NCBI RefSeq assembly: GCF_023822065.1
Contig: NZ_CP084930.1
Coordinates: 2,992,001-3,056,000 of the forward strand
DNA: 64,000 nt
Direction: 5' to 3'
Source of the DNA: Sphingomonas morindae
GTDB taxonomy: Bacteria; Pseudomonadota; Alphaproteobacteria; Sphingomonadales; Sphingomonadaceae
Position numbers and translations under genes: made by a program. The notes under the pieces are model-generated. The model had not been told where the DNA came from, ran no database searches, and worked only from the letters and a program-made list of their open reading frames with translations. Within the stretch, counting starts at the first letter, position 1. Each line of letters opens with the position of its first letter. This document shows positions 43,233-50,987 of this stretch, piece by piece.

Positions 43233-43646
43233 CTAACGTTGTCGGTTCAGGAGAGCGGTTGGAGGGCCACGGCCAAGCCAGGCATGAGATCTGTCCTGTC
43301 GCGCCCAGAACGCACACGAGAGCAGGAACAAGCAGACGATCGTCGTATCCGGTACCGGCAGCCCGGCTACACAAGGAGAGACGAAATGGCCCGCCTGCAC
43401 GAGTTCGCGACAGAGCGGGCAGTCGATCGGATCGTCCGCGGGCAAGTGGTTTCTGACGAGGCCGACACGCACGCTTACGCCGGTTCCGGACTGGCTGGTC
43501 GATCCGACCCCAGGATGGACGTGCGTCTGAACGACGACGCTCTGCCAGACCAGCATGAGGATCGCGGCAACAGCGACAAGCCAACGCACCGAGCGGCCTT
43601 GCGGCCGATCGTAGGTATTCAACGCCCCTTGCACCGTCGCCCTCAC
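43233..43646 (-). CDS. DUF2946-like small membrane protein with HVH and CPLC motifs
   Basis: 137 residues, GTG start. One hydrophobic N-terminal segment (about 21-38, WLVAVAAILMLVWQSVVV) is followed by THVH, then DPIDCPLCRELVQAGHFVSP and a second hydrophobic stretch (TIVCLFLLSCAFWA). The His pair and CxxC suggest metal contact in the periplasm. Such proteins accompany TonB receptors and metal genes in sphingomonads. First gene of the leftward operon with the ZnuD-like receptor. Function not established; family assignment is by overall pattern. Confidence 0.72.
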   Translation of the reverse strand: MRATVQGALNTYDRPQGRSVRWLVAVAAILMLVWQSVVVQTHVHPGVGSTSQSGTGVSVRVGLVRNHLPADDPIDCPLCRELVQAGHFVSPCVAGLPVPDTTIVCLFLLSCAFWARQDRSHAWLGRGPPTALLNRQR

Positions 43647-43695
43647 TCGCGGAGTGCCCCTTTGCCCGACTAAGTCTCCCAGGTTTCCGGGTTAT

Positions 43696-43709
43696 GATAT
43701 AATGTTATC
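43696..43709. promoter_or_regulatory. Candidate Zur-type operator in a divergent promoter
   Basis: GATATAATGTTATC, with 10 of 14 positions symmetric (GATA...TATC arms), in an AT-rich island within otherwise GC-rich DNA. It lies 50 bp before the leftward GTG (43646) and 69 bp before the rightward GTG (43778), and includes TATAAT on the plus strand. AT-rich TGTTATA-type palindromes are usual for Zur in alphaproteobacteria; identity as a Zur site is inferred. Confidence 0.5.
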
Positions 43710-43777
43710 TTCCGCAAGCGGCAGAGTGGTCGCGATATTCGGGTGACAGCGGCAAACCGGGAGGATACCCGCTAGTC

Positions 43778-44188
43778 GTGTTCGCGGTCCGCAACCTTCT
43801 GGCGCAACGCCATCTCGCCATGCTGATCTGCGTGGCGACGTTGCTGCTGAAGCTGCTGATCCCGACCGGCTACATGATCGATAACGATCATGGACGTATC
43901 GGCATCACCATCTGCTCCGGCGTTGCGCCCAGCGCAGCGATCATGGCCATGCCGGGGATGCAGGGCGGAATGCCCGATCACGGCAATTCGAAGGAGCATG
44001 GCAAGGCCGAGATGCCCTGCGCCTTTGCCGGCCTGTCGGCCGCCATGACCGGCGCGATCGATCCCATCCAGCTCGCCGCGCTCATCGCCTTCGTCATGGC
44101 GATGCGGCTCATCGTGGCCATGCTGCCGACGCCGGAAGAGCCGGCGCGGCTGCGCCCGCCGCTCCGAGGACCACCCGCCACCCTTTGA
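43778..44188 (+). CDS. DUF2946-family small membrane protein
   Basis: 136 residues, GTG start. N-terminal hydrophobic helix (LAMLICVATLLLKLLIPTGY), then a Met/His-rich periplasmic loop (ICSGVAPSAAIMAMPGMQGG, HGNSKEHGKAEMPCAFAG) and a second hydrophobic segment (IQLAALIAFVMAMRLIVAM). PCAFAG and the preceding His/Met cluster are typical of DUF2946 and look suited to bind copper or zinc. It opens the rightward operon, 87 bp before the second TonB receptor, mirroring the leftward pair. Exact role unknown. Confidence 0.72.
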   Translation: MFAVRNLLAQRHLAMLICVATLLLKLLIPTGYMIDNDHGRIGITICSGVAPSAAIMAMPGMQGGMPDHGNSKEHGKAEMPCAFAGLSAAMTGAIDPIQLAALIAFVMAMRLIVAMLPTPEEPARLRPPLRGPPATL

Positions 44189-44275
44189 CCCGTCCTCCGC
44201 ACGCCGGTCTGCCGGCACGCGCCCATGATCTGCGGCCCTGAGCGCCTCGGTGCCGGGCCGGTCAAAGGTACACTT

Positions 44276-46318
44276 ATGGATCGATCTTACCTGCTGGCAG
44301 GAGCCGTCATGCCCTGCCTCTCGCTTGTGTCGCCGGCAGTCGCCCAGACCGCCTCGTCTCCCACATCCGACATCGTGGTCACGGCTACACGCTCCGCTCT
44401 CCCCATTACCGACGTGCCTGCCAGCGTCAGCGTCATCACCAGCGAGCAGATCGAGGGCACCCCCGCCCGCACGATCGACGACGTGCTGCGCCGGGTGCCG
44501 TCCGTCGATCTCCCGATCGCCAGTACCAACGAGCAGCATCCCACCGATACGATCGTTTCGATGCGGGGCCTGAGCGGCATCCGCTCGCTCGTCCTGCTCG
44601 ACGGCGTGCCGATCAACGATCCCTTCTTCGGCTACGTCCAGTGGAGCGAGGTGCCCGTGGAGACGGTGGACCGGATCGAGGTCGTTCGCGGCGGCGGCGC
44701 CCCCCTATGGGGCAACTACGCCATGGGCGGCGTCATCAACATCCTGACGCGGCCGATCGACAGGACCGGCCTGGTCGCCGAGGCCGCCGGCGGCAGCCGG
44801 GGCGCCTATCGCGCCGACGGTCATGCAGCGCTCGCCGGCAACGGCTTCGGCGTCGGGATCGAGGCCGGCGTCAACCACAGCGACGGCTATGTCGAACAGG
44901 TGGAAAGCGCTCGCGGCGCGATCACCGTGCCGACCGGCTTCACATCACACACCGCCGCGCTGTCCGGAAACGCCGAGCTGGCGCCCGATCTCAGGGCGCG
45001 TGCGCGGGTGAGCTACTACGACAACGATCAGAACTTCCTTACCCGCCTCAACACCAACACGCAGCGGACCTGGCGCTACACCGGCACGCTGACCTGGACA
45101 CCCGCCGCCGGTGGGACGGTGGAGCTGACCGGCTTCCACAACGACGAGCACTTCGTCACCAACAACCCCGGCACGCCGGACGGGGCAGGGGTCAACGACG
45201 CAGAGTACGTCCAGAACCGGCACCGCACGCGCGCCAACGACCGGGGCGCGTCGCTGGTATGGACGCAGACCTTTGAAGGTGCGGTTCGCTCCCTGTCGGC
45301 GGGAGCCGACTATCGCGGCGTCCGCGGCAGCGATCATGCGGCGATCTTCGACGAAACCGGCACCCAGCTCCGCACCGATACCGGCTCGGGCAACCAGCGC
45401 TTCCTGGGCGGCTATGTTCAGGCGGACGTGCATCCGCTCGATCGGCTGCAACTGCTGCTCAGCGTCCGCTACCAGGATTTCTACAGCTACGATGGCCTCG
45501 ACAACACGCCGGGCGGGCTCGGCCGCGTCCGGAGCCGGCACGACAACGACGTCGATCCCCGGCTGTCGATCCGCTACCAGCTCCCGGCCGGGTTCGCGCT
45601 CCGCGGCGCTGTCTACCGCGCGTTCCGGGCGCCGACGCTCGACAATCTCTACCGGGGCGCATCGGTCCCTGGCTACATCCTCTACAGCAACGCCGCGCTG
45701 AAACCGGAGACGCTGGAAGGCGCCGAAGCGGGCTTCGATTTCGATCGAGGCCCGATCCGCTTTCAGGCCACGGCCTACACCAGCCGCATCTCCGACTTCC
45801 TCACCTATCGCTATTTGGACCCGGCGACGCTGCCGGCCGGGTTCGACATCGGCGCGCGCCTCATCAACGCCGGTCGCGCGCGCAGCCGCGGGGTGGAAGC
45901 GGAGCTGACCTGGCGGCCTACGCCGAAGCTCTCGGCGACCGCGGCCTACACCTATGCGGACTCGATCGTCACCCGGAACCCCGAGGATCCGGCCAGCGTC
46001 GGTGTCCAGCAGCCGGGCATTCCGCGCCACAAGGTGAGCGCGGGCGTGGATTGGACCGGCCCCTTCGGCATTAGGGTGTCGCCGCGTGTCCGCTACCTGT
46101 CGAGCACCAACGGCGATCCCGACAACATCTACCGGACCGACGCGCACTTCATCGCGGACCTCGCAGCGAGCGCGCCGCTGGGCCACGGCCTGGAGACGTT
46201 CGTCCAGATCGAGAACCTGTTCGACCGGCGCTACATCGGCACCAACGACGGCTTCACGGCCCCGCTCTACGGCAAGCCCTTCACGGCCATGGCCGGCTTC
46301 CGGCTGAAGCTGGACTAA
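44276..46318 (+). CDS. TonB-dependent receptor (BtuB/CirA-like size)
   Basis: 680 residues from ATG 44276 (MDRSYLLAGAVMPCLSLVSP with cleavage after VAQ); an ATG at 44225 adds 17 residues that are not signal-like. Plug elements: DIVVTATRSALPITDVPASV, TIDDVLRRVPSVDLPIAS, MRGLSGIRSLVLLDGVPIND, and RIEVVRGGGAPLWGNYAMGG. Barrel: AVYRAFRAPTLDNLYRGASV, NAALKPETLEGAEAGF and NLFDRRYIGTNDGF. The end FRLKLD lacks the usual terminal aromatic. Substrate is unknown; the DUF2946 neighbour and the shared promoter region suggest a metal complex. Confidence 0.88.
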   Translation: MDRSYLLAGAVMPCLSLVSPAVAQTASSPTSDIVVTATRSALPITDVPASVSVITSEQIEGTPARTIDDVLRRVPSVDLPIASTNEQHPTDTIVSMRGLSGIRSLVLLDGVPINDPFFGYVQWSEVPVETVDRIEVVRGGGAPLWGNYAMGGVINILTRPIDRTGLVAEAAGGSRGAYRADGHAALAGNGFGVGIEAGVNHSDGYVEQVESARGAITVPTGFTSHTAALSGNAELAPDLRARARVSYYDNDQNFLTRLNTNTQRTWRYTGTLTWTPAAGGTVELTGFHNDEHFVTNNPGTPDGAGVNDAEYVQNRHRTRANDRGASLVWTQTFEGAVRSLSAGADYRGVRGSDHAAIFDETGTQLRTDTGSGNQRFLGGYVQADVHPLDRLQLLLSVRYQDFYSYDGLDNTPGGLGRVRSRHDNDVDPRLSIRYQLPAGFALRGAVYRAFRAPTLDNLYRGASVPGYILYSNAALKPETLEGAEAGFDFDRGPIRFQATAYTSRISDFLTYRYLDPATLPAGFDIGARLINAGRARSRGVEAELTWRPTPKLSATAAYTYADSIVTRNPEDPASVGVQQPGIPRHKVSAGVDWTGPFGIRVSPRVRYLSSTNGDPDNIYRTDAHFIADLAASAPLGHGLETFVQIENLFDRRYIGTNDGFTAPLYGKPFTAMAGFRLKLD

Positions 46319-47110
46319 GCGGCCATTTGAAACGTCCGGACGGCGGGGCATGGCAGCGGTCTGGCAGGAAAGCTCAAGCGTCGGCCTATGGATACCGGCG
46401 TCGACATACCTTGCGCCGCGGCTTCAAGATGGGAGAGCAAGGCGCTGTACGTCGGCGAATGAGGGCGGCTGCCGACCGGCTGTTCAATGAAGCTCGGACG
46501 GCTGCTCCTGCCAGTACCGGACGCTCGCCCCGATGCGGGGTCGCGCGAGCAAGAACGGGACGCGGACGCGGATCTTCGTCGCTGGAACACCGCATTCGGT
46601 GTTGCGGATCGAAGTGCAATCGGGCGACGTGATCACCGTCGCAGCGGGGGCTTTCAGGTTTGAGTTGACGGCAGCAGCCGGCATCGCTTCCTGCCATCTC
46701 AACGCCGGCGCTCCGATTAACGAGCTTACGATCTAGTCAGGCAAGCGACCCGCCGCGAGATCCAGACGAGCGAAATGGCGAGGGGGATGTTGTCGCTGCC
46801 CGACGATTCCAATCCCAACTTCGTCGCCGTCGAGCCGCCCGAGGTGCGCATCCGCAATGGCGAGGCCGAACGTTCCTGTGTTTCGACGCGGTCATCACGC
46901 ACCTGGTCTCGCTCCCGGCGCCCAAGCAAGACGTCGACACACTCTCGTCGACGGGCCAACCAGCGCGGGCGCTTGTACAGACGTCCACCATGCGAATGGA
47001 TAGGCGGCCACCGCCGAATCGGCCTGCCCGAGGCATTCTGTAGCTGGGCGATAGGCGCCTTGCGGTTCTGCAAAGAAGCGCAGCTCTTACCGCAGAGCAG
47101 CAAAAGAGAG
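46319..47110. other. Gene-poor stretch between receptor and tRNA-Cys
   Basis: About 790 bp. Several short open frames exist on both strands (for example a 67-codon frame at 46533-46736), but none has a convincing start, motif or neighbour relation. Parts such as 46790-46870 on the plus strand look protein-like (PNFVAVEPPEVRIRNGEAE) without a continuing frame, so decayed coding sequence is possible. No terminator or transposase was recognised. Confidence 0.5.
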
Positions 47111-47184
47111 TGGAGGCCCGAGCCGGAATCGAACCGGCGTGCAAGGATTTGCAGTCCTCTGCGTAACCACTCCGCCATCGGGCC
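47111..47184 (-). tRNA. tRNA-Cys (anticodon GCA)
   Basis: 74 nt on the minus strand, CCA encoded. Acceptor GGCCCGA pairs with TCGGGCC; D loop with GTGGTTA; anticodon stem AGGAC/GTCCT-like around CTGCAAA with anticodon GCA; T arm GCCGGTTCGATTCCGGC. It marks the right edge of the accessory region. Confidence 0.96.
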
Positions 47185-47302
47185 GAGACGGCGCAAATGC
47201 GTGGGTTTGCGCCCGCCGTCAAGCGCGACTTGGCGGAGCGGGGCGTTTCCCGTCCGCCCGCCGGCCGCGCGCGCCCCTTGGTGGAGGCGGACGCCGGCGG
47301 CG

Positions 47303-47611
47303 TTACCGGCTGCGCACCGCCTGCGCGCCGGCATCGCGGAAGGCGGCGAAGACCGCTTCTTCCTCATCCTCGTTCATGTCCACCGAGACGAGCAGCGCGC
47401 CGGCATAGGCGGCGCCATCGGCGGAGACCTCGGTATCGGCATGGCCCGATTCCGCGTCGGCGCCGGCCGGCGCCTCGCCCGCGCTGTTGGCGCCGCCGGC
47501 GGGTTCGATGAAGATATCGCTCCGCGCCACGCCATAATCCTGGACGAGATGCTCCACCGCCAATTCCACCGCGCGGCGATCCGGAAAGGTGCCGATGATC
47601 GTCTTGCCCAT
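47303..47611 (-). CDS. Hypothetical small cytoplasmic protein, stress-like
   Basis: 102 residues. The start MGKTIIGTFPDRRAVELAVE is a beta strand followed by an amphipathic helix, then VARSDIFIEPA; after an Ala/Gly/Glu-rich spacer comes AGALLVSVDMNEDEEEAVFA and AFRDAGAQAV. This beta-alpha-beta...beta-alpha pattern resembles small ferredoxin-like domains of general-stress proteins that respond to disordered permutation. No catalytic residue is evident. It stands alone, upstream of and divergent from the Mfd-type gene. Function unknown. Confidence 0.65.
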   Translation of the reverse strand: MGKTIIGTFPDRRAVELAVEHLVQDYGVARSDIFIEPAGGANSAGEAPAGADAESGHADTEVSADGAAYAGALLVSVDMNEDEEEAVFAAFRDAGAQAVRSR

Positions 47612-47786
47612 ATTGTCCCCTCCGCGGACGGGCGGAAATGCCGCCCGGTCGGAGCGACAAACGGGTCGCGGATCGGCCCGTTCCGCCGATGATAAATACC
47701 GGTAGAATCAAAGCCCTGACCGAGGAGATGCGGAACAGGCCGGAGCCCCGCCCGTTCGCCCGGCCCTAGGCGTTGGAGGGTTTGAC

Positions 47787-50700
47787 GTGGCAGAGGGCGG
47801 GGGCGGGCGTGGCGTGACGGACCGGACGGCGGAGGCGGAGGGCGCGGCGTCGCCGCCCGAGATCGCGGCGATCGCGGCGGCGCTGGCCGGGGCGCTCACC
47901 AAAAGCGACATGATCTTCCTCGCGGGCGACGAGATGCGGGCCCAGGCGCTGGCGGCGGCGCTGCCGATCGCGGCGCCGGACTCGCTGGTGCTCTTCTGCC
48001 CGGGCTCGGACGCGCTGCCCGGCGAAGCCGCGCCGGCCTCGCCCGCCAATGTCGGCCAGCGTGTCGCCGCGCTCCACCGGCTCCGCGCCACGCTTGCCAC
48101 CAGGCACCGGCCGCATGTCGCGCTGATCAGCACGGGCGAGGCCTGCGCCCGCCTCTATCCGCCGCCGGACGCCTATGCCCCGGCACCGCCGCGCGTGACG
48201 CAGGCGGCCGAGATTGCGCTCGAGACGCTCGCCGAGGCGCTCGCCGAGCTTGGCTACCAAGCCGATGAGCGGGTCGACGAGCCCGGCGAGATGGCGCTGC
48301 GCGGCCAGGTGCTGGATGTCTATCCCGCCGATGCCGGCCAGCCCTATCGCATCGAGGCGGGATCGGGGCGGATCACCGCCATCCGCGCCTATGATCCGCT
48401 CAGCCAGCGCACCACCGAGCCGGTCGACCAGCTCGAACTGGGCCGCGCCTGCGATCCGCCGGTGCCGGCCGAGGGGGTGGGGCTGATCGCGCATCTGCCG
48501 GGCGCGGCGCTGATGATCGAGCCCGCGGCGGAGCGGCGGCGGCAGCGTCTGCTCGCGCTCGCCGCCGATGGCGCGCGCCGGAGCAATCGGCGCGCGCTCG
48601 CCGCCATGCTGGACGAGCCGGCCTGGCAGGCCCTGCGGGCAGACCGCGAGGTGGTGCCGCTGCCGGTGCCGGGCGATCCGCCGCCGCGCTTCGTCGAGGC
48701 CAAGGCGCCGCTGCGCGCCTTCAAGGCCATGGTGCGGGGCGCGCGCGCGGAGGGGCTGAGGCTGGCGCTGCTCGGCCATCCGCGCGACCTGCGCTTCCTG
48801 CGCCGCCGGCTGGAGGCGAGCCTGGGCGAGGCGCCGGCGGAGGCCGAGGGTTGGGCGCAGATCGCGGCGGCGCCGCCGGCGGCCTTTTGCGCGCTGCCGC
48901 TTCCCGCCGAGCGCGGCTTCCGCCTCGACGGGGTGCTCGCCATCGCCGCCGCCGATCTGCTCGGCAGCCGCGCGCGGCGCGGCGAGGCGGCGATCGGCCT
49001 CGACGCGCTCGCGCTCGCCGATCCCGGCGAGATGGCGCTGGGCGATGTGGTGGTGCACGAGGATCACGGCGTCGCGCTGCTCGACGGCGTGGTGCCGCTG
49101 CCCGACGGCGCGGGTGATGCGATCGCGCTGCGCCACGCCGGCGACAATCGGCGCCTCGTGCCCGTCGCCGAGGCGGATCGGCTGTGGCGCTATGGCGGCG
49201 ATGCCGAGGCGGTGACGCTGGACACGCTGGATGGGGCGAGCTGGCGCAAGCGACGCGGCGCGATCGATCAGGCGATCGGCGAGACGGCGCGGCACCTGAT
49301 CGCGCGGGCCGAGGCGCGCGCCGCCGAGACCGCGCCGGTGCTGGCGCCGGACAGCGCCGAGTATGAGCGCTTTGCCAGCGGCTTCGCCTTTAGCGAGACG
49401 CCGGACCAGAGCCGCGCTATCGAGGCGGTGCGCCATGATCTGGCCAGCGGCCGGCCGATGGATCGGCTGGTGGTGGGCGATGTCGGCTTCGGCAAGACGG
49501 AAGTGGCGCTGCGCGCGGCGGCGATGGCGGCGCTCGCCGGCTGGCAGGTGGCGGTGGCCGCGCCCACCACGGTACTGGTGCGCCAGCATCTGGAGACGTT
49601 CCGGACGCGCTTCGCGCCGCTCGGCCTGCGCGTGGAGGGGCTGTCGCGCCTGTCCAGCCCGGCCGAGCGCCGCGCGGTGCGCGCCGGGCTGCAATCGGGC
49701 GAGATCCGGATCGTCGTCGGCACGGGCGCGGTCGCGGCCAAGGGCATCGCCTATGACCGGCCGGCGCTGGTGATCGTGGATGAGGAGCAGCGCTTCGGCG
49801 CGGCCGACAAGGAGCGGCTTCGCCAGCTCGGCGCGGGCCATGTCCTGACGCTCACCGCGACGCCGATCCCGCGCACGCTGCAGGGCGCGCTGGTCGGGCT
49901 GCGCCAGCTGTCGGTAATCGCCACGCCCCCCGCGCGCCGCCAGCCGGTGCGCACCACGCTTGCCGCCTTCACCCCCGCGCTGGCGCGCGCGGCGCTGCTG
50001 CGCGAGGCGGCGCGCGGCGGCCAGAGCTTCGTCGTCGTGCCGCGCATCGCGGATCTCGCGCCGCTCGCGGCCGAACTCGCCAAGCTGGTGCCCGAGCTTT
50101 CGCTCGTGCAGGCGCATGGCAAGATGCCGGCGGCGGCGATCGACGAGGCGATGGTCGGCTTCGCGGCGGGCGAGGGCGATGTGCTGCTCGCCACCAACAT
50201 CATCGAGGCCGGGCTGGACGTGCCGCGCGCCAACACCATGCTGATCTGGCGCGCCGATCGCTTCGGGCTGGCGCAGCTGCACCAGCTGCGCGGCCGGGTG
50301 GGGCGGGGCGGAAGAAGAGGCCAGGTGCTGCTGCTGACCGAGGCCGAGGGACGGGTGGCGCCCGCCACGGTCAAGCGGCTGCGCACGCTGGAGGCGCTCG
50401 ACCGGCTCGGCGCCGGTTTCGCGATCAGCGCGCGCGATCTCGACATGCGGGGCGCGGGCGATCTGATCGGCGAGGAGCAGGCCGGCCATATGAAGCTGAT
50501 CGGCATCGATCTCTACCAGCATCTTCTGGCCGGCGCGCTGCGCGCCGCGCGCGGCGAGCCGGTCGATCGCTGGACGCCGGAGCTGATGGTCGAGACCGAA
50601 GGCTGTTTCCCCGAGGCCTGGGTGCCCGAGGCGGATCTGCGCGTCTCGCTCTACGCCCGGCTGGCGCGGATCGAGACGGCGGCCGCGCTCGACGGGTTCG

Positions 50701-50984
50701 AGGCGGAGCTGGAGGACCGTTTCGGTCCGCCGCCGCCCGAGGCGGTGGCGCTGCTCGGCCTGGCGCGGCTTCGCCTCGCGGCGCGCGCGCTGGGCATTCA
50801 GCGGATCGACGCCGGCCCGGCCGCGATCGCGCTGACGCCGCGGCCCGGCGTGACGCTGGCCGCGCCCGCGCTCAGCGCCAGCAAGGGCCGGCTGCTGCTC
50901 GCCGAGGCGATCGCGGATCCCGCGGCGCGGCTGGCGCGGGTGGCGTCGCTGCTCGCCGAGCTGGAGGAGGCGGAGGGCGGCTGA
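47787..50984 (+). CDS. Mfd-type transcription-repair coupling factor/helicase
   Basis: 1065 residues from GTG 47787, shorter than the usual 1150 or so. UvrB-like N-terminal part (ALRGQVLDVYPADAGQPYRI), an RNA-polymerase-interaction domain near 415-480 (GDVVVHEDHGVALLDGVV), then a RecG-like translocase: Walker A GDVGFGKTEVALRA (about 564), DEEQRFG (about 664), LTATPIPRTLQ, and motif VI ADRFGLAQLHQLRGRVGRGG, followed by DLDMRGAGDLIGEEQAGHMK and the C-terminal regulatory domain. Mfd removes stalled RNA polymerase and recruits UvrA. The compact N-terminal part and RID leave open whether this is the main Mfd or a second, divergent copy. The last 3 bp before the convergent MFS gene hold no terminator. 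Confidence 0.85.
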   Translation: MAEGGGGRGVTDRTAEAEGAASPPEIAAIAAALAGALTKSDMIFLAGDEMRAQALAAALPIAAPDSLVLFCPGSDALPGEAAPASPANVGQRVAALHRLRATLATRHRPHVALISTGEACARLYPPPDAYAPAPPRVTQAAEIALETLAEALAELGYQADERVDEPGEMALRGQVLDVYPADAGQPYRIEAGSGRITAIRAYDPLSQRTTEPVDQLELGRACDPPVPAEGVGLIAHLPGAALMIEPAAERRRQRLLALAADGARRSNRRALAAMLDEPAWQALRADREVVPLPVPGDPPPRFVEAKAPLRAFKAMVRGARAEGLRLALLGHPRDLRFLRRRLEASLGEAPAEAEGWAQIAAAPPAAFCALPLPAERGFRLDGVLAIAAADLLGSRARRGEAAIGLDALALADPGEMALGDVVVHEDHGVALLDGVVPLPDGAGDAIALRHAGDNRRLVPVAEADRLWRYGGDAEAVTLDTLDGASWRKRRGAIDQAIGETARHLIARAEARAAETAPVLAPDSAEYERFASGFAFSETPDQSRAIEAVRHDLASGRPMDRLVVGDVGFGKTEVALRAAAMAALAGWQVAVAAPTTVLVRQHLETFRTRFAPLGLRVEGLSRLSSPAERRAVRAGLQSGEIRIVVGTGAVAAKGIAYDRPALVIVDEEQRFGAADKERLRQLGAGHVLTLTATPIPRTLQGALVGLRQLSVIATPPARRQPVRTTLAAFTPALARAALLREAARGGQSFVVVPRIADLAPLAAELAKLVPELSLVQAHGKMPAAAIDEAMVGFAAGEGDVLLATNIIEAGLDVPRANTMLIWRADRFGLAQLHQLRGRVGRGGRRGQVLLLTEAEGRVAPATVKRLRTLEALDRLGAGFAISARDLDMRGAGDLIGEEQAGHMKLIGIDLYQHLLAGALRAARGEPVDRWTPELMVETEGCFPEAWVPEADLRVSLYARLARIETAAALDGFEAELEDRFGPPPPEAVALLGLARLRLAARALGIQRIDAGPAAIALTPRPGVTLAAPALSASKGRLLLAEAIADPAARLARVASLLAELEEAEGG

Positions 50985-50987
50985 GCC

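Noticed and set aside
46533-46736. A small gene of 67 codons next to tRNA-Cys
   Set aside because: No ribosome-binding site, no recognisable domain and no neighbour relation.
24728-47184. An integrative element with attachment sites at tRNA-Cys
   Set aside because: No integrase gene and no duplicated tRNA 3' end seen at the left edge by eye.
47766-50522. A 918-codon open frame on the minus strand opposite the Mfd-type gene
   Set aside because: Repetitive Arg/Ala/His composition and no motif; the plus-strand helicase motifs are decisive.
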